In this document: in pieces, positions 9,262-21,070 of the stretch
Numbering within the stretch: the first letter of the stretch is position 1
Layout: each line of letters begins with the position of its first letter
Source of the DNA: Rhynchonema sp. JSB1_4
Lineage: Eukaryota; Nematoda; Chromadorea; Monhysterida; Xyalidae
Assembly: GCA_030248065.1 (NCBI GenBank)
Contig: JASAMV010004886.1
Location: 1 to 64,000 of the forward strand
Length of the DNA stretch: 64,000 bases
Direction: 5' to 3'
The notes under the pieces: generated by a model
What the model was told of the DNA's origin: nothing
What the model saw: only the letters and a program-made list of their open reading frames with translations
The model's database searches: none
Translations under genes and position numbers: made by a program

Positions 9262-11263
9262 TTATACGAGCAAAACTTGAAACGTCCGTGTCACCACAAA
9301 TTGAATGACGTACTCCAGAACCACGACGGATGCTGCCACACCGTACGCGACAATCAAACACATGAATAACACTTTAGTTGCCGAGAATGCCAACTTTTTA
9401 TGGCCTTGACCCGGTGGATTTGTTTGCCATTTGTAAGTACTGCACTTCTGATTAAATAGCTTTTCGAAATAATCTCGGGCTCTAATGGTATTGGTTACAT
9501 CGCGAACCTTTGTAGCGGCTTCATTCAGTCGATTAATGACATCACGAGGTGTATGGGGACTAAATGGCAACCCAATCTGTTTGAAACCGTATTCAGGCAG
9601 TGCAACCACCTGAAATTGAGTCGAGATAAGCGCTAATGCAAAAACTGCTCAGAAATCTTATGCCGTACCGCAGTGCGTTACTTGACTCTTGATAAAAACA
9701 CCAAAGCAAACCTCCAAGTCACAATCAAGCATCTTGTGATGCTTGGCAGTGATGTCCACTGTCACTAAAAACACGTTGTGATCAATCAGGCGACGGGTTA
9801 GTTCCTTTGTATTTGAGTAGCGTTCCGGTATTATCATTGGTGGATTGCTTCTTAACGCATCCTATAACGTTGATAGATTTCTTGAAGTGTCCAGAACAGT
9901 ACAAAGTGTGGTTCATCCATCCGCTCATGACACTTTTCATTCAGCTGAACAGCTTGACAGAATCCAGTGCTGTTCTGGCGCCGGTTCGCCTATGGAAAAG
10001 AGAGCGTTTTTTTATTTTTGTGCGCCGTTTTCTCTGACATTGACTTGCGGAAGAACAGTTTTTCAAAACGGAACCTGAACCTCCTAAAGAAAAGTGCCAT
10101 GAGCTTATGGATAGACTACATGTATGAACCATAATGACAAACTTGAAGTTTCACATCATAGTGTCCATGACGTGACTTCAACATACTCTTGTACCATTCG
10201 TTAGATTCAAATGTCAACAGCTTGATATCGCCTTGCTTAACTGAATCGACCATCTCTTCGAAGTTCGTGAACACTTTGGATGTTTTTGGCACCAATAACT
10301 GTGCCAATATTGCGTTGCTATACAACGCGAGCAAAACGCTGATCACAAAGCTTGAAAGCAGTCGTACAGGTTGGGTGTGATTCTAGAATTATAGATTCTG
10401 TTCAGAGACGAAAGTTCTGCGGCACAAGTACAGTACGTTTCACGGAAAGGGTACACACACTAGCGCACACGCGGATTTTAGTGCGGTATACAGGGCATTT
10501 TGTAACTTTCTCAAGCCTGACCTTCACTTGACCGCTACACAGCGTAGCACTAGGTCACACGAGTGCGAGTGCGTGTGGTAGTTAAGGAAAATTACAAATT
10601 AATGCCTCGTATGTCACCAAAATTAATTGCAGTACACAAGTATGTGTACTCTTTTGCAAAGAAACGCACCGCGTCTGTGGCTCAGAATTTACCCCAGTGT
10701 AGCTAACCTTTGATTCGAGCAGGATTCTCAAGCGTTTGTGAATCTTATGCATCAAGAGCAGAGCTGCACAAAAGACCCACATCATTGTGCTGTATGGGGA
10801 TAGATAATCGGAAATGGTCTTTGCCTCATTGACGTTCCGTTTGCCAGAGTAAATGGCAACCGTATGTGCAGGTCTTACGTCCACAAATCGTAATCCTTTG
10901 CTTAAACTGTTGTTCTCTGCGTACCTAAAGCGATGAAGACGGATCGAAGGACAAATTAACCAGGCAATATGCAAGTGGTAATTATTGTAAAAAATGAACT
11001 AAAGTGCAAAAAAATAACCAGGCATACGCAACAACTGCATCCATTGTATGGTTAAGTAGTAGTGCCATTGCTACTGTGTCAGTTAATTGACGCCGCTTCA
11101 GCTGGAACGAGACGTTCGCCGCGCGAAAAATGGTTGACACGACAAGCGCTTGCACGCCAGGATTTCGACACCGCGCCGAAATGGACAAGTGGCTATCGAA
11201 CGCACACTCGTTCATGCCGATATTAGTCTCAAACGGCACTGTTAGTGTATAGTTGATGTTCAT
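9262..11263 (-). CDS. Ionotropic glutamate receptor / IR-like channel subunit
   Basis: Likely a ligand-gated cation channel subunit of the plasma membrane. Exons read on the minus strand: 11263-11028 (S1 lobe), 10924-10708 (end of S1 and first helix, YLSPYSTMMWVFCAALLLM), 10382-10143 (third helix, then S2 with VFTNFEEMVDSV), 9989-9903, 9861-9712 and 9609-9262 (S2 end and last helix, stop 9262-9264). Phases agree. The pore-proximal motif SYTANLAAF of classical receptors is replaced by LYSNAILAQ, as in divergent IR-type receptors. A pore-loop exon between 10382 and 10708 could not be fixed; 10582-10650 (TCVLQLILVTYEALI) is a candidate. No amino-terminal domain was found upstream, so the start at 11263 may be an internal Met or the gene may be IR-like. 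The last three exons lie inside the palindrome. Transcribed divergently from GC1. Confidence 0.72.
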
Positions 11264-12282
11264 CGCTATTTTTTTCTATTCATTCATGCAAATGTCGAAC
11301 TGGATGGGACAGAACATTTAAGTGCACTGATACATTGTGCATCAGATGTTACTGAATGTCGAAATATAATCCCAAGTGCAAACAGAACTCATTCCAGTAG
11401 TAACGGCCAAGCATCAATGACGGCCTTGGATCTTGATGTTTACATTCGTTTTCCGCGCAAGAAATATGATCTTTTTCTCGTTTGCTTGGTTTGGTACCAT
11501 CGTGTTTCATTTTCCACACAGCTTCACATGCCACTCTTATGTTTTGGAATCGTGATCATGAACTGTTTTCAACTGTGATGATGAGTCACATGCTGCTGCC
11601 TTCCTCCGTGACTCTACTTCATTGAACAAAAACAACGTGACACAACTAAGCTTTCACAAATTAATCACCATCTTATAAACAACAAGCTGACATAAAATAC
11701 TGGAGCCGACAAGATGTTAAACAATAGCTTCTCTTTCGCCCTTAAGCTGTATACAAACGAAGATTATGATTAGGTGTCACTAATCAACACTTTACATCGT
11801 TACTTGGTACTAGAGATAGGTGGTCAGTGACGCGTATCGATAATTCTGTGCGAAACGTGTTATGCGAGGTTGAGTTACCCGCTTAATGGCCGAGAGAAGC
11901 TTCTCGAATAGGCCGTATTAAAAGAATCTTGTCGAAAGATACAGTATACCAGCACCTGTATTACAAGAGGTTGTGCGCAAAGGCTGGTGTTGTTCAGTGC
12001 TGAAGTAATCACGGCGGAATGGCAACTAAACGTTTACGAAAGCAGAGCAAGCCTTTGTGATGTAAACTATTAGTGCCGGTGTTTGGTCAACATATTGTCC
12101 AATTAGTGAACCTCTTCCATAGATTTTACGTCATTGATTAGCTTGACAAAAACGGACGCTGCTGTGTGAATAAAACCTGAGGTTGGATGTATATATGTAA
12201 AGTACTGCAACCATTTAGAGTTACCACGCTAAATAAGATCTGATTGAGACAATCTTCTTCAACTTCAAAGTTACAATTTACT
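11264..12282. other. Divergent intergenic region, no gene identified
   Basis: About 1 kb between the minus-strand channel gene and GC1. A small minus-strand open frame (11349-11534) has no convincing homology or splice context. The segment should hold promoters for both genes, but I see no motif I would name. Confidence 0.4.
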
Positions 12283-15200
12283 ATGGTGTCACTATTGGCG
12301 GTCATGCTGGGTGTGGCTACGGTAGCCACAGCCCAAAACACAATCGGTGGTCAGCGATCAACCCAAGATTCGCAAAGTTCAACTGCTTCACGCGACGCAT
12401 GGACTGCAACAGGTATTGAATAGTATGGTAAATTTCTAATTTCGTTGCCTCATGCTTTCTTACAGACGCAGGGAAACTCCCGTTCGAAGTCGAAGCAGGC
12501 AACAAGCTCAACACACAGTTAACAAGCCACGCAGCTGACACACAGCTTGTGCGACGGAAACATTCGCAACGGATACCAGACAGCTGCGTGCCTTGTACCG
12601 TGACCCACTGTAATTTTGATCTGCAAGGATCGTGTCGAGACCATTTTGTTTTTTATCTATGTTTTGCGTGCTGGCGCCAACACCAAGCTTCGGTGATCGA
12701 CGCGCACGATGACAATTTCCTGATTGCTGCCGCTAATATACGTGTCGATAAGCAGCGATCAGCATGGGTCTCGCAACGATCTCGCTTGCGGTGGGGTACG
12801 GTATTCGGGGGCTGAGTGACAACCTCCCGTAGACCGCCTTTATGTTGGGTGTAATTCAGAAAACTAAGTCAAGCTCACCGTCAAGCTCAACGTCAAAGTT
12901 CAAAGTCAGATGTTTCGGCGTCACGCTGGCTCGTGCAGCAGACGCAATTTTCTAAGCGGAAGGTCAACTTTGAGGCATTACTGTGCAAGACTGGATGCTT
13001 ATCTAGCCAAAATATTGTTACAGGGATGTAACAGAAGCGTTTTGTGAAAGTATTTCTGAGTTTCATGAATTTCTGAAAAGAGGCAAATAAATGAACAGAC
13101 GATCACCAACGGAGGTGCAAAAAATTTTGACTGCGGTCAATGATCACCACATTATTTCAATACCAGTAGTCAGAAATTATTATAACTCAGAAATAATCTT
13201 CTGAAACGCTTGTGCTACGTCCTTAAAATAACGCTATCCCGTGAAACGCATCCAATCATGCACAATAATGCGTCAAAGCTGACCCTTCGTTTGGAAAATC
13301 GCGTCTGCTGCACGAGCTAGCGTGACGCCGAAACATCTGACTTTGAACTTTGACGTTGAGCTTGACGGTGATCTTGACTTTGTTTTGTGAATTCCGGCCG
13401 TTGCCTGCCTCGGCTTCGAACGGGAGTTTCCCTGCGTCTGTAAGAAAACATGAGGCAACGAAATTAGAAAATTACTATAGCTCTTTTTAAATCTATGATT
13501 GGCTTAGAAATTATTTGATAACAAATTCAGGGCGAAATGGTAAAGAAGGTGTTCAAAGGAGATTCAATTCAGCTTGCAAGTTTCAATGGTAGTGAATGCT
13601 GCAAGCAAGAAATCCGACTATCGCTGAACAACACTAGAAGCAACCAGACATTTAGGAAGCGAGTCTGACATGGTTCACGCAAACGTTGGTATTTTGATAC
13701 CGCACAACGTTCCACTTGTGGACGATAAGTTTGGATATTCGACCAGTGGTGGCGCTGTGTCCGTCGCTCTTGATCGTGTTACAAGAGAGGGGCTACTGTC
13801 ACACGTGCAATGGCGGTGAGAGATTGGATAGGGCCAGGAACTGTTCTTCTGTCACGCGCCGAAATTTTTAATTTCAGGTTTAATGTTGGTTTCTCCCAGT
13901 GTCACGAAGCCACTGCCGTTGGCGAACTGATCAAACTGGTGACTGAAAGCAAAATACACGTGGTGATTGGTCCGCCGTGCTCAATTGGTGAGACCAAGAC
14001 AACAGGGCGTTCTGAGCTAGGACTCTGCTGAACTTCATAACAGATGACATGATTTCAGCCGCCGTTCCTGTAGCAGTAATATCGAAATATTACAATCTGC
14101 CGATGTTCAGCTGGGCATCGACCAGTGTTTTGATGGCTGATCCTCGATACACAACTTTGGTGCGCGTGATAAGTTCTGGTCTCAGGTGCGTGTTTGATCA
14201 GTTATGTAAGTTGCACTACAATATGCTTTAAGCACGTTTGTGCAAATAGGCTTGGACGTGCACTCCGGGAATTGCTTCAATATTTCAATTGGCAACGCTT
14301 TGGTATGGTATTCACCGACGACAAAGGAGCGCGCATTTGTTATAGTATCGCAGAGGGTTGGTCTCATTGTTGGTAACCTGGTTGCAGAATGAACATTAAC
14401 GTTAACAAGAAATCACCCTACAGGAGTTCGTAAAGCGATTGCTAAAGTGGCGGTTGTGAACGTGTACAATATGGCCATTGATGCACCGTCAATTACAGAC
14501 AAACAAATAGATGCGTTCCTCAGCGGCCTACCAAATTTTGCCCGGGGTCTGTTGAATGTCTGAAACATACATACCACACGTTCTTGTTGCTTTGAATAAC
14601 CACTGTCTTTAAGTTGCGATCGTGTGCTTGGAGTTAGCCGACGACAATCGCCGATTCATGTTACGAGCACAGCAGCTGGGGATGACTGGCAATGATTACG
14701 TATACATCATGCCAGACTATGTTCGCGATATGAGTCGCAGCGAAATGTGGAATCAGTTCACGGCCAAGGACACCCAAGACGATCGCGATGCTGAAGCGAA
14801 ACTGGCATTTAAACCGTGTTTTTTTGTAAGTGCACACGCTGCCTGGTAAGGCCACGTACATACTGGTTCTGGGTTTATTAAAAATATTCTGTGTCAGAGA
14901 ACCAGAGCCAGAACCAGCTCTGCAAAACTGGAAGTGTTTCTGGCACAATATTTTTCATTCTATGTCAGAGAACCAGAAGTATTTCCAGCTCTATCTGCAC
15001 GAAAAACTGGAAATATTTCTGGCGCTGTTCGTGAAAACATTTATGTCGCTACGTGGCTTATTCAGGAAAAAACACGTTATGTGTGCGCCTGCAACATTTT
15101 GCTTCATTACACGGTGTGCCGAAGCATAGTATGAATTATTGTTTGTGCAGCAATTATTTCTACTTGGTTGACAGAATTTGGTTTTTTATAGTCTGCTGTG

Positions 15201-18200
15201 GGCCCTTTGCCAGCTATTTGCGATCGTTCGTTTATATGTTTTCAGCTTATCGGAGAACTCTAAATAAGGACCCTAAACCTGCTGCGCCATCATAACTAAA
15301 TTTCCAACGTTGTTCATGTTCTCGTATCTCGTCCACGCTGCGAAAGAACAGACGGCGCTGGGAGAATTTTCATTATGTGGTTTAAGGTACATTTCTAAAA
15401 AAAAGGGGTAAGCACAGGGTGCTGAAGAGAAATTCTTCAGGCGTAAAAATTCAACCGATCAGTAGGAAACAATTGCTGCACAAACATTTCGTGAACGCGG
15501 CCTGACAGTTTACAAGCCGTTCTCGGTTTTAGCTGGAGGCAAAACTGGCGAGCGCAGACGAATTGCACTTCTTCAAAAAACAGATCATTTCAAGAATCAA
15601 AGAATATCCTTTCTATTACGACTCCGAGGGAGATGTAAATCAACAATATGTGAGCGTTTACAGAAATTTACCAGTTGCTTTAAAAGGTTATGTGCAATAA
15701 CAAAGCTTTTGTGTTCAGGGTTCGTTGTACAGCCCGTTCCTGCATGACGCTGTTTATTTATATGCGTTGGCGTTGAATAAAACGATAGAAGCCGGTGGGG
15801 ATATTACCACGGGATCGTGGATCATGAATATGACAAGAGGAATGCAGTTTTTAGGTCTGTGAATCAAGATGTCTTTTATTTTACGTGGATCTGCAGTAAT
15901 ACATACATATGCAAATGCAGATATCATTATTTGCGCGTTTCAGGAATGTCGGGTCACGTTGTCATCGATGAAACTGGTGGCCGCGAGCCAAATTTCGTGA
16001 TTCGAGGCTTCGATGGAAATATGAAAATGATTGCATTGGCTGAAGCATTGATGTATAAGAGCGATGGCGACGTACGATACAAATGACTGGAATTATCACT
16101 TTATCTGTCTACTACTAGCACCAAACACCACGTTTTCTTCAGACCATCCACTTACTTGTGCCAGAGCGCATGGTTTGGGAATCACGCGAAGGTTTTGTCC
16201 CGGTTGATACACCGGTGTGCGGCTTTTATGGCGAACTGTGTGTGAAGGAACGAGATAAAAATCGTGCGTGCCTCAAGTGGAAATGAAGCCTATTAATCTG
16301 TGCTGAAAATTGCTGAATGTTTCAGTTCTCACGTACATATTGGTTGGTGTTATCACCGCGACTCTCATCGTAGTCGTCATAATTATCTTGTTGATCAGCT
16401 ATATCAGGTTGGTCGCTTTGCGCTGGTCAGAAGCACCACAACGAAAAAGGAAGTTAATTTTCAGAAAGAACCTGGTTGAGCAAGAAATGTCGAAGATGCT
16501 GTGGAAGATACCGTATGCTGAACTGGCCTTTGTAACTGACAAGGTTTTACCATCGGCAAGACACTGTTTTTCACAATTCTAAGTTTCATGTATTTCATTG
16601 GCCTTCAGAAGCGTTCACGGTCGGTGGGATCGGCAAACACAATCAGCACTCAAGCTAGTGATGATACTCAAGACGCAATCGCAAAAGGCTACACAAACGT
16701 TGCCCATCTTAGAGGAACGCTGTGCTGGGTTAAAGAACACAACGGAAGCATGGTGTTCAGCAGTCAGGCAGACCACGTGCACATGAAAACAATGAGAGAT
16801 CTCGTGCACGACAATTTGAATCTGTTCCACGGTTTGGTCCTGGACGCACCAAAACCATCTTCTGTTTGGAAATATCAGTCAAAAGGAAGCCTTGAAGTAC
16901 GTTCGATTCATACAGTGTGATTAGAAGTACCGTACTTGAAGGTCACACATGGTTCGGTAGACTATATATTTACTCCACTACATTGATCTCGAAGCAATGT
17001 AGACCAAAAAAGACGTTACAACTAATCTCGTGCTTAACTACTGAACGATTGTGACCAACCTGGGACTCACTTTTGGTCTATATGAGACCGAAAAAGATCA
17101 ACTGCAGACCGAATATCGACTAATGTTGAGTCCATATTCCGTCTACATTTGATCTTTTTCGGTCCTAAAACGTTCCCAGACACCCTGCAGACCAAAGTGA
17201 CACTTAGTAGTTAAGCGCGAAATCAGTTCTCTTCGGTCTACATCGCTTTGTACTAAAGTTACGAGATCAATGTATGTAGATACCCGAGTAAATATTCCAT
17301 CTACCGGCCCTTGTGTGACCTTTAAGTGCGGTAGACTGCTATATTAGTATTGAATTTTTACCAGCGCAGGATGTGTTGCACAACGACAACTACAAGCTCG
17401 ATTGGTTCTTCAAGTTCTCTTTGATCAAAGACATGGCCAACGTAGGTCTAATTCAATTAAACAACAATTGTTGACACTCAGCATTGTGTTCGTCATCAGG
17501 GAATGGAATACCTGCACTCGTCATCCCTGGGATCAATGGGCCGGTTGCGGTCTGCCAATTGTTTGATCGACCAAGCGTGGGTTCTGAAAATAACCGATTA
17601 TGGATTGAACAAGATGCGAACAAACAAGAAAGAAGCCAAAGGTGAGGAATTCTCCTGCGATTTTTGAGTCCTGCACAACGTCAGAATTAAAAAACTTCAA
17701 GAAGGGCTGTGCTTCAGAAAAGCTGTGGACTGCACCTGAGTTTCTGCGCATGCTGGACCCACCAGTTGGCGGTTCACTGGAAGGCGATGTCTACAGCTTT
17801 TCAATTGTCATTCAAGAAGTCTTGTGCCGCGATCGTCCATTTTGCAATGATAATCTTTCTCCCGGAGGTATGCCGTAATGCAGATTATCCTGGTTAACGG
17901 TAATGAAACACGATATGAATGGTTTTGCAGACTGTATTCTTCGTGTGGCTAAATGCGAGTCTCCGCCTTTCCGTCCAACCGTGAACATTAGCAACTCTAG
18001 CGAGGCGGATCCAGCAATGATTCAACTAATGAATGACTGTTGGAAAGAGGACCCGTCATTTCGACCAACTTTCCACTCGGTAAGGGAAGCGCAATGATAT
18101 TGACACATGATAATAATTGTATGTCATAGGTTTACAAGGGGCGATTTGCAGTTTGCTGGCATCCAGGTCGGGTGTGGTCGGGGTTGGGTTTGACACTTCG

Positions 18201-20095
18201 GCTTGACTTTAGTTTGGCACAAAAAAGTTTTTATAACATACACGCATCCGTGAAGCCCCAGCCAGCTGACTATGTGTGTCTGCGCATAATACACGCGTGT
18301 GCTATGCAGCCTGTGCGCGAGTGGCTCCGGCCAAACAGGATGAAAGCAAGGTGTACACCGACCAAGGAAACAGTGCTCTCTTCAGATTAAAAGTCAAATT
18401 CGTTCCATGGGACGCGGGAGAAAAATAAATTTGATGGATCACGCCCTGAAAATGATGGAGAAATTTACTCAAAGTTTGGAACAAACAATTGTCGATCGGA
18501 ACAAGCAGGTTGCTGACGAACTGAAGAAAGCCGACACAATGGTGTACCAACTGCTCCCAAGGTCCGCTAGTTTGACAGGCGTTTGCAACGGTGTGTACAA
18601 TTGCAGAGAACTGTTGATTATAATGACACTACCACGCAGATCCATTGCCGATAAGATGAAAGCGGGACAAATCGTAGAGCCGGAAAAATACGACACGTGC
18701 ACAATTTTGATTGTCGAAATGGGTAATTTCGAGGAAATGATTTTTGGCAGCACGGCCTTGCAAGCTGTCGAAACACTGAACGATGTTCAACACTATGTGA
18801 ACGAAACTGTTGCAAAATTTGATGCCTATCGGGTGTGTCGCTGTGAACTGGAAGAGAGCATAGATATACTGTATATTGGTGTGTATGATAAAAAGTATCG
18901 TGTATCAGGTGGAATCGCTCGGCAGCGGTGTTGTTGTGATCAGTGGAGTTCCGGAGCGCAACGGGACGCAGCACGCTCAAGTAATTGCCGACCTTGCACT
19001 GATGCTGGTGACAGATTGCAGCGAAGGCACAGTCGCAAAAAATAGTTCCAATGAAAACTTGAAACTACGTGTCGGAGTTCATTCAGGTTTTTTTTTCTAG
19101 TGTTTGTGGTTTTAAAAAACCAACCGTGACGTTTACTTTTATCTAGGTTTCGTACAATGCAGCATTAAAGTAGGTCATGATAACAGAAAAACATTGAAGC
19201 GTTGAAAAGGCTGAATGGTATATGAATGTGGTTGATCAGCAATGTTAATGCAAGTTTAATAATTATTCATGAGGCAAAAATCGTGTATAATCATTCCACA
19301 TAAAATTTGGGCAACTGGGGGCAAATTGTACCTGTTGAATTTTGAGAAAAATCATGGTCAGTGACAGTGACAAAATTTTGGCAGAGTATTGAGGTAGACG
19401 TGCTAGCAGTGTCAAGCATCACATTTGACAACACTGCCTTCTTGTATGTTTCCACTCGGTTGCTGTGTTCATTCAGGACCTGTGATTGCTGGAGTCGCTG
19501 GCACTACTATTCCGCGGTGGTGCGCATTTGGAGAAACCATTGACATCGCTGAACGACTTGAGGAAACAGGAAAAAGTACGAGTACAGGCTATTTAGAACG
19601 ATTGTGCTTTTTAAAACTTTTTACTTTTTAAAAACGCCATGGTTTGTTTTAGTTTCCTGCATTCACATGAGCGAAGCGACGCACAGCCTTCTAATGGACC
19701 TTGGTGGTGGATATGTAAGCAAAGCACGAGGAGAAATTGTGGTAAAGGTAGGCGGTCATCGATTTACAACTTGATTTATTCCTCGTCGTGACAAGATTTT
19801 GTAATCGATCAACAGGGTCATGGAGTGATGTTCACGTACTGGCTGCTGGGTAAGAGTTCAAATACGATATTTGACAATACCAGTGACACAACCAGTGGAC
19901 GATCAGTGGCTCGTTCAAGGTACGTATTAGAAGATGGTGAATTGCATAACTGCATGATCTATTCTTCCTAATTTTCGCTGCAGTCACACCGATGTTCGCA
20001 GCATGACCAGCACTGAAGGTGGCGGACAAGACAGTCGAGCTCAAAGCCGAGCATCAGCAGCGTCCAGTGCTCACAAATCAGGAGATGAAAAATGA
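12283..20095 (+). CDS. Receptor guanylate cyclase paralogue 1 (GC1), cyclase site degenerate
   Basis: Single-pass receptor, about 1129 residues. Exons: 12283-12412, 13656-13815, 13878-13987, 14059-14185, 14250-14356, 14424-14546, 14614-14825, 15533-15649, 15719-15854, 15944-16071, 16143-16263, 16326-16407, 16465-16543, 16609-16896, 17370-17441, 17500-17641, 17718-17867, 17931-18079, 18386-18561, 18640-18832, 18909-19086, 19477-19575, 19653-19747, 19816-19919, 19984-20095. Signal peptide, ANF-receptor domain, membrane helix ([18 protein letters not shown]), pseudokinase ([20 protein letters not shown]; no catalytic HRD Asp), dimerisation helix, cyclase domain. The cyclase metal sites read VEMGNF instead of SDIVGF, and LGSGVV instead of IGDAYM. 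It lacks the small second exon of GC2/GC3, where an inverted duplication sits, has fused two exons (16609-16896) and has an extra intron after 19747. Confidence 0.88.
12420..13480. repeat. Local inverted duplication in GC1 intron 1
   Basis: 12420-12512 is repeated inverted at about 13394-13480, and 12860-12996 inverted at about 13245-13385. In the right copy the two blocks are contiguous; in the left copy about 340 bp is inserted between them. Both copies contain a polypyrimidine-AG acceptor followed by an open frame beginning with the codons for DAGKLPFE. It occupies the place where GC2 and GC3 have their glycine-rich second exon. Confidence 0.82.
16935..17326. mobile_element. MITE in GC1 intron
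   Basis: Inverted ends CTTGAAGGTCACACATGG and the complement CCTTGTGTGACCTTTAAG, with further inverted similarity throughout (for example TTTTCGGTC words near 17085 and 17155). No clear target duplication. Lies entirely in the intron before exon 17370-17441. Confidence 0.75.
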
Positions 20096-20115
20096 AGCTG
20101 AAACCCACCAATTTC

Positions 20116-20121
20116 AATAAA
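20116..20121 (+). terminator. Poly(A) signal of GC1
   Basis: AATAAA 20 bp after the GC1 stop codon. This is the only canonical signal close by and gives a very short 3' untranslated region. Confidence 0.6.
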
Positions 20122-20441
20122 CGTTGTCAAAAATAATCATACTCATTTCTTGTGAAATCGATGTAGACTTATTCAGTGGAACAGGTTAGAATAGCTTGCA
20201 TTCTTATGTGAATTTTTGTTCACCTGAGACATATCCACCTCAATGTTATTTGGAGCACAACTTCATGGTTATTTTTCTTTTCGCACTGTCATCATCTCAT
20301 ATTTCTAAGACATGGACTCACAAATTCTAACGAGAATACTATAACCGTATTTCCTGGGTATTCTACTTTTTAGCACATTGTTTGGGTGACCATTTCAAGC
20401 GCGAATATGCATGTAACGCGCTGAGTAGTATGAGCACCTAA

Positions 20442-20719
20442 GGGCTCCACCAGTCACCAGATAGACCCGAAACTCGAAACATAAATTTTTTCTATGTCCA
20501 TGTTTCGGATTTCGGGTTTTGCAAAAAAAACCCGAAACCCGAAACACAAAGCATGATAATCGAAAATGTTTCGGTCTTGCCACTTGTAGCTCACGTGCAC
20601 AATTTATACGGTCAGTCGAAACATTTTCGATTATCATGCTTCGTGTTTTTTTTTCAAAAACCGAAACATGGACATAGAAAAATTCATGTTTCGGGTTTCG
20701 GGTCTATCTGGTGGAGCCC
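20442..20719. mobile_element. Harbinger-like MITE with TAA TSD
   Basis: Inverted ends GGGCTCCACCAG and CTGGTGGAGCCC, flanked by TAA on both sides. The 278-bp interior is nearly self-complementary (GACCCGAAACTCGAAACAT-type stretches). A 3-bp TWA duplication and GGG ends fit PIF/Harbinger. Reference copy for the fragments in the palindrome arms. Confidence 0.85.
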
Positions 20720-21070
20720 TAATAAGAATAAGGTACCAACGTTTACACAGACAGATTGCGCCGACGTAAGCACGACTTAGATTACCAAAGGTTCGATTCA
20801 TCGCAGCTTTTGGACTGTAACTAATTCAACACTAATAAGCTTGTGGATAAATGTTGTTGACATGCGCCTTTGTCTTTTGCATTAAGAATCCATAATTAGG
20901 CCTAGCTGCTTGCTGGAGCGTGCCTCTATTAACGCTCGTTGGTCATGCTAATTAGCGGGCCTCTGATAACTTTGCCGCATATACATACAAACTTAAACAA
21001 GATACGTTTATTCCATTGACGACTGCTGTGCCGGGATTACACTTTTCACCTGTTTTTGAAACATCTGACA
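20720..21070. other. GC1-GC2 intergenic region
   Basis: About 350 bp between the MITE and the GC2 start codon. It must hold the GC2 promoter and 5' leader. No recognisable elements beyond AT-rich sequence. Confidence 0.4.

Larger units (their letters stand above)
6640..10096. repeat. Right arm of large inverted repeat
   Basis: Complement of 1-3572. The inner end starts in a TIR (GTCCAACCACGTGCTCATGA) that is lost from the left arm. From there it runs outward through the minisatellite, the MITEs and the last three exons of the receptor gene on the minus strand. Whether the arms extend outward past base 10096 cannot be judged, because the left arm is cut by the window start. Confidence 0.93.

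Noticed and set aside
1..10096. Giant autonomous transposon or viral-like element (Maverick type) with long terminal inverted repeats
   Set aside because: No polymerase, integrase or capsid-like frames; the arms carry host receptor exons and ordinary MITEs.
12283..20095. GC1 as a plain pseudogene
   Set aside because: Twenty-five exons keep GT-AG borders and consistent phases to a stop at the paralogous position; only exon 2 is missing.
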